Assembly: GCA_032718475.1 (NCBI GenBank)
Contig: JAUCBJ010005441.1
Span: 34,251-98,250, forward strand
Source of the DNA: Nemertoderma westbladi
Taxonomy: Eukaryota; Xenacoelomorpha; Nemertodermatida; Nemertodermatidae
Length of the DNA stretch: 64,000 nt
Reading direction: 5' to 3'
A model generated the notes under the pieces. It saw only the letters and a list, made by a program, of their open reading frames with translations. It had not been told where the DNA came from and made no database searches. Position 1 is the first letter of the stretch, and the number at the start of each line of letters is the position of its first letter. The translations under genes and the position numbers were made by a program. This document shows positions 9,706 through 20,792 of this stretch, one piece after another.

Positions 9706-11510
9706 TTATTCTTTATAATTAAATACAAATTGCTTGCAATATAAATAGCAGTCAACACCGTATTTATTATCGGAATTATCAGACCCAAATCGGTGATTGA
9801 TTTCACTGAGTAACTGTCTTTCAGATTCTTCGGATATAGGACGTTCAATATTGGTAACATCAACAACTGTCTCTTGATCCTCAACAATCGGACCTGACCA
9901 ATCTACTCCGTAATTATCTAGGTTTATATTGTTCATCTCATCTGGTACGTTGTCGATGTCACAAGTCGATGTTAATCGGCTATTGATGAAAATCTTCTGG
10001 GGGGTCCAGTAGCGTTCCGTGCGTAACCCATGTGCATTCCAACCAATTACAAATCTTTCTAGAGCCGCGTTTATTTGTTTCTTGTAAGTAATATGCAAAC
10101 AATATATATCATCGACAGAGGAGGGATCTAAATGGGAGTTGTCTTCTAGCCAAAAAAACAGCTCATAATAAACAATAACAACAGTACGGAATACATCTCT
10201 CCATAAGCGTTCTATCCTTTGATTGTGAGTACTTTTCCCTGCAATAAAGCTTCCTCGATTTGTGCCTCGATGACTTATCATATATTCGGCGACCAGTCTA
10301 TTTTCCCCTCCCTTATCTCCTCTCACCCTTGAAGGGAGGCCGTATTTCCTAACTGCTTCCTCGAACAATGGCAAAACAGTTGCAGCACAGTTGTTACCCG
10401 ATGCATAAAGGTATGTAATCAGACGGGAAAATCCATCAACCCCACCTAGTACAGTCGAATTAGCGAAAACATTCAATTGTAAACAATCATGAAATTTCGG
10501 TTTCCATCGACATTTAAATTTTAAAATTCCATCAACATTTAATATTCTAGAATATATATAATATCATAACAGGGCCTATATTACCTATTTTGCTATTTCA
10601 CTTCAGCTTTAGTTATCGATCCGAGATATTAATGTTTTTTTTTTAAAGTGGCTTTCAACAACAAAAAAACTACAAAAGTCGTGGCTAAAATAACATTTTT
10701 TGTTTTTTTTTCGCTTTTTCGAAAGTACTAACCATGTATTACGAAGTTCCACCTTATAAGGCTATGATGGCCATCGATGTGCCATAAAGAATTGGCACCC
10801 TTTACATTATATCGTCGTCGGACCACAAGCGCTCGCCACCTTGCTGCTGATAAAATGGGGTCGATTTCCCTTAAGACACGATGAACATGTCGAAGCGCGA
10901 TGAACATATTTTGACTTCGTAGCATGGCATACACGAATCTACATCCCGCATAAGGGAATTGTTGATGAATTTCACCAATAACTTCTTTAATTTGGTTTTC
11001 ATTCTCTAACGTATTGCGATACAAGTTTCGAACTCCCAAACCAAAGTGACGAACTCGGTCCATAATAGTTGATCGACTCACTCCAAATATCGCAGCAATC
11101 TGAGTCCAGTTAAATCCCGCCTCTTTAAGGTATTCAAGTTGAGACTTAGTAACGTCGTATCTTGGTCTCCCCGTATTGTCAGGTCCCGGACCATTATGTG
11201 TGAGAACATGATTAAACAAAGAAGTACAATCAGGACTGACCCTTATGTACAAGTTGGCGATACGAACTTGTAGGTATTGAACATATGTCAGATACTCAAC
11301 AATTGCTGAATCATGAGCTGTCAAATTATTAGATTCCTTTATCATAGTTAAGCAATTACATATATTGGTGAGTTTAGCTAATAGGTACTCCTTGAATTCG
11401 TCATTAATTAATTGAGGTGAGTAATCAGGTTTTAAAACACGTTCGCATTCGGTTATGATATGTTCCAAATGGTTGACAAATATACTTGCCGGAGTTTCCA
11501 TGATAAACAA
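9706..11510 (-). CDS. DDE transposase, IS3EU-like, two exons
   Basis: Exon 1 is 11510-10733 and exon 2 is 10445-9706, with a 287-bp GT-AG intron between. Joined length is about 505 residues. The N-terminal part is helical and followed by a helix-turn-helix near residues 118-155 ([20 protein letters not shown]). The catalytic core has Asp246 ([12 protein letters not shown], exon 1), Asp303 ([10 protein letters not shown]) and Glu338 (HNQRIERLW, exon 2), so the triad is complete and the last spacing is 34 residues, as in IS3 and retroviral-type integrases. The family predicts cut-and-paste mobility with a short target duplication, and the 6-bp CTACTA repeats at the element ends agree. It runs convergently with the HECT-like gene. 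The frame has no stop or shift. Confidence 0.85.
10446..10732 (-). other. Intron of the transposase gene
   Basis: On the minus strand the donor reads ATACATG|GTTAGT and the acceptor TACTAG|GTGGGG. Splicing here joins a split glycine codon and brings the first catalytic Asp into frame with the rest of the core. The interior is T-rich and contains stops in all frames, which explains why two separate open frames are seen. Confidence 0.85.
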
Positions 11511-11649
11511 TAAAAACTAAACTACTATAAAGTGGCAATGATGAAATCAAATTTACAATATAAAAACAACAATTTAAATAACCTTAATAATAATAAAATA
11601 GCAAAATAATATTCATAACAAATATTAAAAGGGTTTTTTAAATACATAA

Positions 11650-12215
11650 AAATTATTTCATTCGTGATTGGCTAAAACATGGGTGACATATTTTCAAAGA
11701 TGAGGCGCAAATTCGCGATTGGCTAAAAGATGGGTGGCAATTATTCGAAGATGAGGCGCAAATTCGTGATTGGTTAAAAGATGGGTGACAATTATTAAAA
11801 GATGAGGCGCAAATTCGCGATTGGCTAAAATATGAGTACAAAATTGCAAGGTTTTCCGAATTAAGGGTGTACTCATTTTAAAATGAGAACATAATTCTTT
11901 GAATTAGTGACTCTCATAAAAATATGAGTACAAAATTAAAGGATTTTCCGAATTAATGGTGTACTCATTTTAAAATGAGAACATAATACACTGAATTAGT
12001 GACTCTTATAAAAATATGAGTACAAAATTAAAGGATTTTCCGAATTAATGGTGTACTCATTTTAAAATGAGAACATAATTCTTTGAATTAGTGACTCTTA
12101 TAAAAATATGAGTACAAAATTGAAAGATGTTCCGAATTAATGGTGTACTCATTTTAAAATGAGAACATAATTCTTTGAATTAGTGACTCTTATAAAAATA
12201 TGAGTACAAAATTAT
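11650..12215. repeat. Right subterminal repeat arrays (inverted copies of the left arrays)
   Basis: Three to four 51-bp units (CCAATC/GCGCAAATTCG type, inverted) are followed by about four 92-bp units with the CTCATTTTAAAATGAG palindrome. Order and orientation mirror the left end, so the arrays form part of very long terminal inverted repeats. The right array has fewer 51-bp units than the left. Confidence 0.85.
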
Positions 12216-12311
12216 TTTCCTTAAAAAATATGAGTAAATAATAAAATGGGGTTTTAATACTAAAAGTATGCCATACTACTAAACCCCGATTAGTCGGATT
12301 ACAGTACATTG

Positions 12312-15300
12312 TTAATCCCATGCTAGTTCAAATGGACTGAATTCAACTCAAATACTCCCACGCCTGTAGAGCGTGGTGATGTGAGCTTAACTGATCCCGC
12401 TCTGGTTCAACCGTTCGTCAAATTAACTGCTCCCTCACTGGTTCAACGGGTCGTCAACTTAACTGCTCCCTCACTGGTTCAACCGTTCGTTAACTTAACT
12501 GCTCCCTCACTTTTCCAACGGATCGTCAACTTAGCTGCTCCCACACTTGTTCAACGGGTCGTTAACTTATCTGCTCCCTCACTGGTTCAACGGCTCGTCA
12601 ACTTAACTGCTCCCTCACTGGTTCAACGGGTCGATAACTTAACTGCTCCCTCACTGGTTCAACGGGTCGTCAACTTAGCTGCTCCCTCACTTGTTCAACG
12701 GGTCGTCAACTTAACTGCTCCCTCACTGGTTCAACGGGTCGTTAACTTAGCTGCTCCCTCACTTGTTCAACGGGTCGTCAACTTAACTGCTCCCTCACTA
12801 GTTCAACGGGTCGATAACTTAACTGCTCCCTCACTGGTTCAACGGGTCGTCAACTTAGCTGCTCCCTCACTTGTTCAACGGGTCGATAACTTAACTGCTC
12901 CCTCACTGGTTCAACGGGTCGTCAACTTAGCTGCTCCCTCACTTGTTCAACGGGTCGTCAACTTAACTGCTCCCTCACTAGTTCAACGGGTCGTCAACGT
13001 AACTGCTCCCTCACTGGTTCAACGGATCGTTAACTTAACTGCTCCCTCACTGGTTCAACGCGTCGTCAACTTAGCTGCTCCCTCACTTGTTCAACGGGTC
13101 GTCAACTTAACTGCTCCCTCACTGGTTCAACGGGTCGTCAACGTAACTGCTCCCTCACTGGTTCAACGGATCGTTAACTTAACTGCTCCCTCACTGGTTC
13201 AACGCGTCGTCAACTTAGCTGCTCCCTCACTTGTTCAACGGGTCGTCAACTTAACTGCTCCCTCACTGGTTCAACGGCTCGTCAACTTAACTGCTCCCTC
13301 ACTGGTTCAACGGGTCGATAACTTAACTGCTCCCTCACTGGTTCAACGGGTCGTCAACTTAGCTGCTCCCTCACTTGTTCAACGGGTCGTCAACTTAACT
13401 GCTCCCTCACTGGTTCAACCGTTCGTTAACTTAACTGCTCCCTCACTGGTTCAACGGGTTGTTAACTTAGCTGCTCCCTCACTTGTTCAACGGGTCGTCA
13501 ACTTAACTGCTCCCTCACTAGTTCAACGGGTCGATAACTTAACTGCTCCCTCACTGGTTCAACGGGTCGTCAACTTAGCTGCTCCCTCACTTGTTCAACG
13601 GGTCGTCAACTTAACTGCTCCCTCACTGGTTCAACCGTTCGTTAACTTAACTGCTCCCTCACTGGTTCAACGGGTTGTTAACTTAGCTGCTCCCTCACTT
13701 GTTCAACGGGTCGTCAACTTAACTGCTCCCTCACTAGTTCAACGGGTCGATAACTTAACTGCTCCCTCACTGGATCAACGGGTCGTCAACTTAGCTGCTC
13801 CCTCACTAGTTCAACGGGTCGATAACTTAACTGCTCCCTCACTGGATCAACGGGTCGTCAACTTAGCTGCTCCCTCACTGGTTCAACGGGTCGATAACTT
13901 AACTGCTCCCTCACTGGTTCAACGGGTCGATAACTTAACTGCTCCCTCACTGGTTCAACGGGTCGTCAACTTAACTGCCCCCTCACTGGTTCAACGGGTC
14001 GTCAACTTAACTGCTCCCTCACTGGTTCAACGGGTCGATAACGTAACTGCTCCCTCACTGGTTCAACGGATCGTTAACTTAACTGCTCCCTCACTGGTTC
14101 AACGCGTCGTTAACTTAACTGCTCCCTCACTGGTTCAACGGGTCGTCAACTTAACTGCTCCCTCACTGGTTCAACGGGTCGATAACTTAACTGCTCCCTC
14201 ACTGGTTCAACGGGTCGTCAACTTAACTGCTCCCTCACTGGTTCAACGGGTCGTCAACTTAACTGCTCCCTCACTGGTTCAACGGGTCGTCAACTTAACT
14301 GCTCCCTCACTGGTTCAACGGGTCGTCAACTTAACTGCTCCCTCACTGGTTCAACTGGTCGTTAACATAACTGCTCCCTCACTGGTTCAACGGGTCGTTA
14401 ACTTAACTGCTCCCTCACTGGTTCAACGCGTCGTTAACTTAACTGCTCCCTCACTGGTTCAACGGGTCGTTAACTTAACTGCTCCCTCACTGGTTCAACG
14501 CGTCGTTAACTTAACTGCTCCCTCACTGGTTCAACGGGTCGTTAACTTAACTGCTCCCTCACTGGTTCAACGCGTCGTTAACTTAACTGCTCCCTCACTG
14601 GTTCAACGGGTCGTTAACTTAACTGCTCCCTCACTGGTTCAACGCGTCGTTAACTTAACTGCTCCCTCACTGGTTCAACGGGTCGTTAACTTAACTGCTC
14701 CCTCACTGGTTCAACGCGTCGTTAACTTAACTGCTCCCTCACTGGTTCAACGGGTCGTTAACTTAACTGCTCCCTCACTGGTTCAACGGGTCGTCAACTT
14801 AACTGCTCCCTCACTGGTTCAACGGGTCGTCAACTTAACTGCTCCCTCACTGGTTCAACTGGTCGTTAACATAACTGCTCCCTCACTGGTTCAACGGGTC
14901 GTTAACTTAACTGCTCCCTCACTGGTTCAACGCGTCGTTAACTTAACTGCTCCCTCACTGGTTCAACGGGTCGTTAACTTAACTGCTCCCTCACTGGTTC
15001 AACGGGTCGTCAACTTAACTGCTCCCTCACTGGTTCAACGGGTCGTTAACTTAACTGCTCCCTCACTGGTTCAACGCGTCGTTAACTTAACTGCTCCCTC
15101 ACTAGTTCAACGGGTCGATAACTTAACTGCTCCCTCACTAGTTCAACGGGTCGTCAACTTAACTGCTCCCTCACTGGTTCAACGGGTCGTCAACTTAACT
15201 GCTCCCTCACTTATCGGGTCGTCAACTTAACTGCTCCCTCACTGGTTCAACGGGTCGATAACGTAACTGCTCCCTCACTAGTTCAACGGGTCGTCAACTT

Positions 15301-16459
15301 AACTGCTCCCTCAGTGGTTCAACGGGTCGATAACTTAACTGCTCCCTCACTTATCGGGTCGTCAACTTAACTGCTCCCTCACTGGTTCAACGGGTCGTCA
15401 ACTTAACTGCTCCCTCACTGGTTCAACGGATCGTTAACTTAACTGCTCCCTCACTGGTTCAACGGGTCGTCAACTTAACTGCTCCCTCACTTATCGGGTC
15501 GTCAACTTAACTGCTCCCTCACTGGTTCAACGGGTCGTCAACTTAACTGCTCCCTCACTGGTTCAACGGATCGTTAACTTAACTGCTCCCTCACTGGTTC
15601 AACGCGTCGTTAACTTAACTGCTCCCTCACTGGTGTAACGGGTCGATAATTTAACTGCTCCCTCACTGGTTCACCGGGTCGTTAACTTAACTGCTCCCTC
15701 ACTGGTTCAACGGGTCGATAACTTAACTGCTCCCTCACTTATCGGGTCGTCAACTTAACTGCTCCCTCACTGGTTCAACGGGTCGATAACCTAACTGCTC
15801 CCTCACTGGTTCAACTGGTCGTTAACTTAACTGCTCCCTCACTGGTTCAACGGGTCGTTAAATTAACTGCTCCGTCACTGGTTCAACTGGTCGTTAAATT
15901 AACTGCTCCCTCACTGGTTCAACTGGTCGTTAACATAACTGCTCCCTCACTGATCGGGTCGTCAACTTAACTGCTCCCTCACTGGTTCAACGGGTCGATA
16001 ACGTAACTGCTCCCTCACTAGTTCAACGGGTCGTCAACTTAACTGCTCCCTCACTGGTTCAACGGGTCGATAACTTAACTGCTCCCTCACTGGTTCAACG
16101 GGTCGTCAACTTAACTGCCCCCTCACTGGTTCAACGGGTCGTCAACTTAACTGCTCCCTCACTGGTTCATCGGGTCGATAACTTAACTGCTCCCTCACTT
16201 ATCGGGTCGTCAACTTAACTGCTCCCTCACTGGTTCAACGGGTCGATAACTTAACTGCTCCCTCACTGGTTCAACGGGTCGTCAACTTAACTGCTCCCTC
16301 ACTGGTTCAACGGGTCGTTAAATTAACTGCTCCCTCATTGGTTCAACGAGTCGTTAACTTAACTGCTATCTACCTGGTTCAACGGGTCGTCAACTTAACT
16401 GCTCCCTCACTGGTACAACGGGTCGTCAACTTAACTGCTCCCTCACTGGTTCAACGTGT
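12312..16459 (+). repeat. 36-bp minisatellite, about 110 units
   Basis: A 36-bp unit (GGTTCAACGGGTCGTCAACT followed by TAACTGCTCCCTCACT) repeats with few changes. Because 36 is a multiple of three, one frame stays open from 12381 to 15230 and would encode a 949-residue polymer of a 12-residue unit ending in LVQRVVNL. The same unit occurs inverted at 18727 and 19476 with no constraint on frame, and to the right of 15200 units with a 12-bp deletion (CACTTATCGGG) and others with point changes continue as ordinary repeats. I therefore treat the long frame as a by-product. Alternating sub-variants (GGGTCGTTAAC and GCGTCGTTAAC around 14390-14760) show higher-order duplication. Confidence 0.9.
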
Positions 16460-17418
16460 TGTTTTACGAGTTTAACGAGTTGTATCGTGATCAGCGACTT
16501 TGGAAACCTGTATAGCTTCAGAATTACCAAAGGCAAAACCAAGGCAAAATTTAACAGTTTATAATTTTGTGTTACTCGTAATTTTCATTCTGGGGCACCA
16601 GAATAGCACCAGAATTTGTTTTGCATTTACCAGAAATATATGTATGACTAGTTTCATCGTGATCAGCGACCTCGAAATCCCGTATACCATCAAAATTGTA
16701 ATTTTTGAGCCAAGATCTATAAAAATTCTAAACCGTCACGGCGAGATATTGCACAGAATTGTTGTCGTTCACCCGAACTTCTTACAGCATCAAATCGATA
16801 TATAAGCATCTCCACTAAAAATGATACATCTAATTTATAATGCCATCAGGTCAAGGGTGTTCTGCCAAGAAGCCGACACATAATTAATTGTTCAAAAGAT
16901 TCTGCGTTGAAGGCGGCGTAAAACTATTCATTCTACTACTTGGAGTAAATCTATAAGCTCTAAATCGATCATTGTGTGTTTCCAATGAGCCTAATCCTGA
17001 CCCGGTGGATTAATTATTTAGAATAATAGTTTTTGTTGATTTGCCTATCACACATTTACCATTAACTTCTCCCACGTTAGTTCATCGTGACTTGGGCACC
17101 GTTCAAGTGAAAATTTGGTTATAATCATACCCAACAGATTCCTACAAAATGTAAATCGGAGTGTCAGTGTGTTACATTTATTTGTTCTTATGGTCTCCTT
17201 CAAACGATAGAATTTTAGTCAATAGTCTCACTGTGGTGTATTGAAGAGTCTCAACACAATGTACTGCAGTGCTGTCATCATTACGTCTTTCATTATGGCA
17301 TTCCTTGCAAACCTCCACCGGCTCTTCCACTGAATCCTGAACACGCTTCCAACTGTTGGGTACAAGTAATGAGAGTTCAGTGCAGCTCAGTGCCAAATAA
17401 TGTTACACACATGGAGTA
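16460..17418. other. Gene-free region
   Basis: Ordinary AT-rich DNA. A 101-codon plus-strand frame at 16500-16805 and a 72-codon minus-strand frame at 17178-17396 have no recognisable domain, and I do not call them. Confidence 0.5.
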
Positions 17419-17623
17419 TTAATTAACATCAGGAGATCTGACGAGAATTTCTCTAGTTTTAAGAATAGTCTCGTAGGGGTACTCTAGAACGCCTTGGAAT
17501 CAACAATGGCGGACAGTTTTTGGTGTAAATTGAGTAATATTGTTTGGTAATATAATAATATTATATTACTAGACTATTCTTAAAACTAGAGAAGTTCTCG
17601 TCAGGTCTCCTGATGTTAATTAA
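17419..17623. mobile_element. MITE, 205 bp, with about 53-bp terminal inverted repeats
   Basis: TTAATTAACATCAGGAGATC and the next 33 bases at the left end are repeated inverted at 17571-17623, ending CCTGATGTTAATTAA. The arms differ by only a few bases. Bases TA flank both sides, which would suit a TA-targeting (Tc1/mariner-type) parent, but the duplication is too short to prove it. There is no coding capacity. Confidence 0.75.
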
Positions 17624-18726
17624 TATAAAATCGTCTTCTTCATGTTATGAAGAAGTACAATGATTGATTATAATATTATTGAGGTATATTTATTAGTCAC
17701 TATTATTTTATATTTCCTTTAAGTTTGCTAAGTTTACTGCATACTGCATTCCCTTTGGGCTGCGTTGTTATATTTTGCCTCACAATTTGTAGTTCAGTAA
17801 TAATAACAATAAAAAAGTTAGATTTGTGTTTGGTTAGGATCCTCTGGGTTGGAGAAATATTCGTAAGATTAAATATCCCACACTAAAGGTTCCTTAGGGA
17901 ATCTTAATGCGCTAATAAAATATAATATATTCTTATGAATAGTTTAATATCTCGTATTTATTAAATATTACTTCGTTGCCAGAATAATATTAAATAATTA
18001 CTATAGACAAAATAACCGAACATTTATGCTAATTGCTGTAGAGTTTCATTGGATGAACTTTGTTGATACTACTGTATATGAACATAATATTCCTCATATA
18101 ATCTTTACATTATTCAATTAAGATTCGAATCTTAGCCGCCTAGGCATACCATTAATTTATTCAAACAATAATTACTTGTGTTGTTATGTTGTGAAGTAAA
18201 TTACATGCAGAAAAATTATTACTGTTTTCTTCAATGGCATAAAATCTTGGAATATATGTCATAGTAGCCTACACACATACTAATTAACAGGTGTTAAGAC
18301 TTTAGATAGTGATCCCACTTCATTGCGCTACTTAAAATATAATAAAGGAGACTTTTAGAACCCGGGGACTTTAGGCAGTAGTACAGTACATGCATTGGGT
18401 AAGTGGTGTGTGAGGTTGTTTTTATGTTAGGGTTTGTAGACCAAGAACAAACCATAATTAAAATTGTCCTGTAATTGGCATTTATTGCCATAAATAACTT
18501 AAAATGGTAACTAAATTATATTAATTTTATACATAGTTTAATCTACGCATGCACTCTCCTGTTAATCTCCCGTTTAAGTACATTCTATTTGTGGAAATTC
18601 CGAATAAGTAAATATACTATTCCTCAGGCAGAACTTGTAACCCCACCAGCTGTTGTGGGGAGGTGTCTGGGTTGCCTAATGCTGAGTTGTGGTGTCTGGT
18701 TCACCTGTTGTTGGGAGGTGTCTGAT
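17624..18726. other. Gene-free AT-rich region
   Basis: No supported gene. Frames of 60-70 codons have no recognisable features. Confidence 0.5.
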
Positions 18727-18900
18727 TTGGTGTTGAACCAGTGAGGGAGCAATTAAGCTCGCATCCCGTTGAACCAGCGTGGGATAAGTTAAGCTCGGAT
18801 CCCGTTGAACAAGCTTGGGAGCAGTTAAGCACATGTTCCGTTGAACTAATGTGGGAGCAGTTAAGCTCACATCCCGTTGAACTAATGTGGGAGCAAGTCT
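18727..18900 (-). repeat. Inverted, diverged copies of the 36-bp minisatellite unit
   Basis: Four to five units of the type GTTGAACTAATGTGGGAGC AGTTAAGCTCACATCCC are the reverse complement of the large array at 12.3-16.5 kb and are more diverged from one another. They match best the first, atypical unit of that array at 12376-12410 (GATGTGAGCTTAACTGATCC), so these outer units may be the ancestral type. A short 82-codon minus-strand frame here only reflects the repeat. Confidence 0.8.
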
Positions 18901-19430
18901 GTTTTTTTGTAATTTTTCATTCAAAAAATGGGGAAATATTATTAAATTAAGAAAATTGCTTGAAATTGAAGCTTATGAAATTACCTTTCATATAAAGCTA
19001 AAATTGCAAAAAACGGTTATGAAATGGCGGAGGAGTAATATTTTTCGTACGAAAAGTATTATTCTGAGATAAGCGCCTTCGAATTTCAAACCTCCCCGCG
19101 CAAAACTACCTGTATGGGGTTTGGTTGGTTAATAATGTCTGGCAGGAAGGAAGCACACCACCAAGCTAAAATTTTATTAATGGGGGTTTTCGGGGTCGCT
19201 GATTTCATTTCCGATGTCAGTTTTAATATTTGGTGGAATATAGTCTGTCCGTCTGTCGGTTGTCTGTCTGTCGTTCTTACATTTTGACAGGCAGATTGGC
19301 AGACAGATTTTCCACGATAACTCGAGAACTAAAATAGATCTCTCTAAGTAGTTTTCAGATTTGAAATCTCCATTAAATTCTGCTCTATATGCAATAAAAA
19401 CAAATCACTAACATTTTTAGCGAGGAGGAA

Positions 19431-19451
19431 GGGGGGGGGGGGGGGGGGGGG
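19431..19451 (+). repeat. Homopolymer G tract, 21 bases
   Basis: An uninterrupted run of G. Its length may be inaccurate in an assembly. Confidence 0.85.
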
Positions 19452-19475
19452 CTACCCCACCTTAAGTTGACTAAC

Positions 19476-19549
19476 GATTGAACCAGAGTGGAGAAGTTAT
19501 GCTAACGTGCCGTTGAACAAATTGAAGGAGCCGGCTGAGCTCGAGTGTC
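19476..19549 (-). repeat. Two further inverted 36-bp-type units
   Basis: GATTGAACCAGAGTGGAGAA and CCGTTGAACAAATTGAAGG match the inverted minisatellite unit with several changes. They lie about 580 bp beyond the copies at 18.7 kb. Confidence 0.6.
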
Positions 19550-19929
19550 GTATTTTTTTTGGTTTGAACATTTAATATTAATTTATTACCAAGCCGGGGA
19601 AAAGAATCGGTTTACAAAAGTGGGCATTTAACCAATTGAATAAACGATATCGTTATTCGACATACAGTATATGATGGGAAAGGAGTGTATGAATTAGCGA
19701 ACGAAGCAGGTGTCAGCAGCTTCAGTAAGCTCTTTACTAGCATTGTCTGATAGGGCAGAACGCGTCGGAGACCCAAACATGCACATACGAAATTATTACT
19801 AGTATATGTAATATTACGGCTGCATTGCAGCTGTACATTGAGATGCTGTTGGCTTAACAAAATATTTTATGCCACCACAATGCAATCCACAAACGACATG
19901 CTGTAATGCAGCGTGCATTAAGAGGGCTA
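19550..19929. other. Gene-free region
   Basis: No supported gene. An 82-codon minus-strand frame shows no domain. Confidence 0.5.
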
Positions 19930-20192
19930 CGTAGGCTTAACGAGAAAATTGCGCCGCCACAACTCCTTATCCCCCATGATTTGCGCGAGATTATCCGCAT
20001 CTTCAAGGCCAGTATCCTTTAGGAGAAGTCTTAAGAGATTGCCATCCAGAGATTTGGTGTCCTCAGTTCGGGGGGATATATAGGAGTACTGGTTCTACTC
20101 TAAATAATCGATCCTTAATTTTCCGACGCATTTTATGTGAATTACAAATCCTGGACAACCTTTCCTTACTTTTTCGGAGGTCATCAAAATAA
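19930..20192 (-). mobile_element. LINE fragment (copy of the repeat at 25.4-25.95 kb)
   Basis: Two blocks match the larger LINE fragment downstream. GCCGCCACAACTCC...CGCATCTTCAAGGCC (about 19952-20010) corresponds to about 25452-25519. GCCATCCAGAGATTTGGTGT and following DNA to 20192 corresponds to about 25767-25944. The DNA between is missing here, so this copy carries an internal deletion. The second block encodes the reverse-transcriptase C-terminal region on the minus strand, with frameshifts. Confidence 0.75.
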
Positions 20193-20792
20193 GCATTACT
20201 TTAGATTGGAAACTGAAAACATATTTTACCAAAAGTATATGAAACGTGTCATCAAATATATAGGAAGATCAGATATATTCAAGTATACATGATTGATCCA
20301 ATAATTTATCAATATGTAATCATGATATATAATCAATGAACTAACAATTCACCAAATTTAAATTTTGAGTGATTACAAGTAAAGTATGGTAGTAGTGAGT
20401 GGTACATCATTTAGGTAGAAAAACTCATTGTTTCCATGATGAGCTTCTAAATCTGAAAACAGCTTCTCAATAGCTCTTTTATTATTCGAGCTAACAAATT
20501 TTCAATTTGTGAAACATATTGAAATTACTATTAATGCATATAACGACAATTGAGATATCTTGAAATATTTATTTGTAAAATTGACTACTGTACAATCAAA
20601 ATTATACCCAAAACCGACAACGTTTGAAAGGCTGTGAGTGCTAAATATAAGAGTTGTCCAAAAGTAGGCTTCAGAGATCAGAGATTACAAACTGATTTAC
20701 TATAATTTATTTAAAACGTGATTATAGCCAAATACGTCATGTTCCTCAAAATAATATTATTTATTTTATAAGTTTCTTGTGAAATTTGCAAA
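20193..20792. other. Upstream region of the sulfotransferase gene
   Basis: AT-rich DNA, probably including promoter and 5' UTR. Several TATAA/TTTATAA words occur, the nearest about 15-90 bp before the ATG; none can be singled out. An upstream non-coding exon cannot be excluded. Confidence 0.4.

Larger units (their letters stand above)
6318..12275. mobile_element. Complete IS3EU-like DNA transposon with HECT-like passenger gene
   Basis: Both ends begin with the same inverted sequence, TATGGCATACTTTTAGTATT, and the inverted similarity continues for about 600 bp on each side. The element is flanked by a perfect 6-bp direct repeat CTACTA (6312-6317 and 12276-12281), the expected trace of insertion. 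Inside are two convergent genes: a HECT-like protein on the plus strand and a spliced DDE transposase on the minus strand. The transposase has the HNQRIERLW motif of the animal family with an IS3-like integrase core, which I assign to the IS3EU superfamily. The ends are intact. The transposase frame is intact once its intron is removed, so the copy may be recent. The HECT-like gene contains an in-frame stop. Confidence 0.85.

Noticed and set aside
12381-15230. 949-residue repeat protein as a real gene
   Set aside because: The array continues without the frame beyond 15230, the same unit occurs inverted elsewhere, and no flanking gene features are visible. Kept as a finding only.
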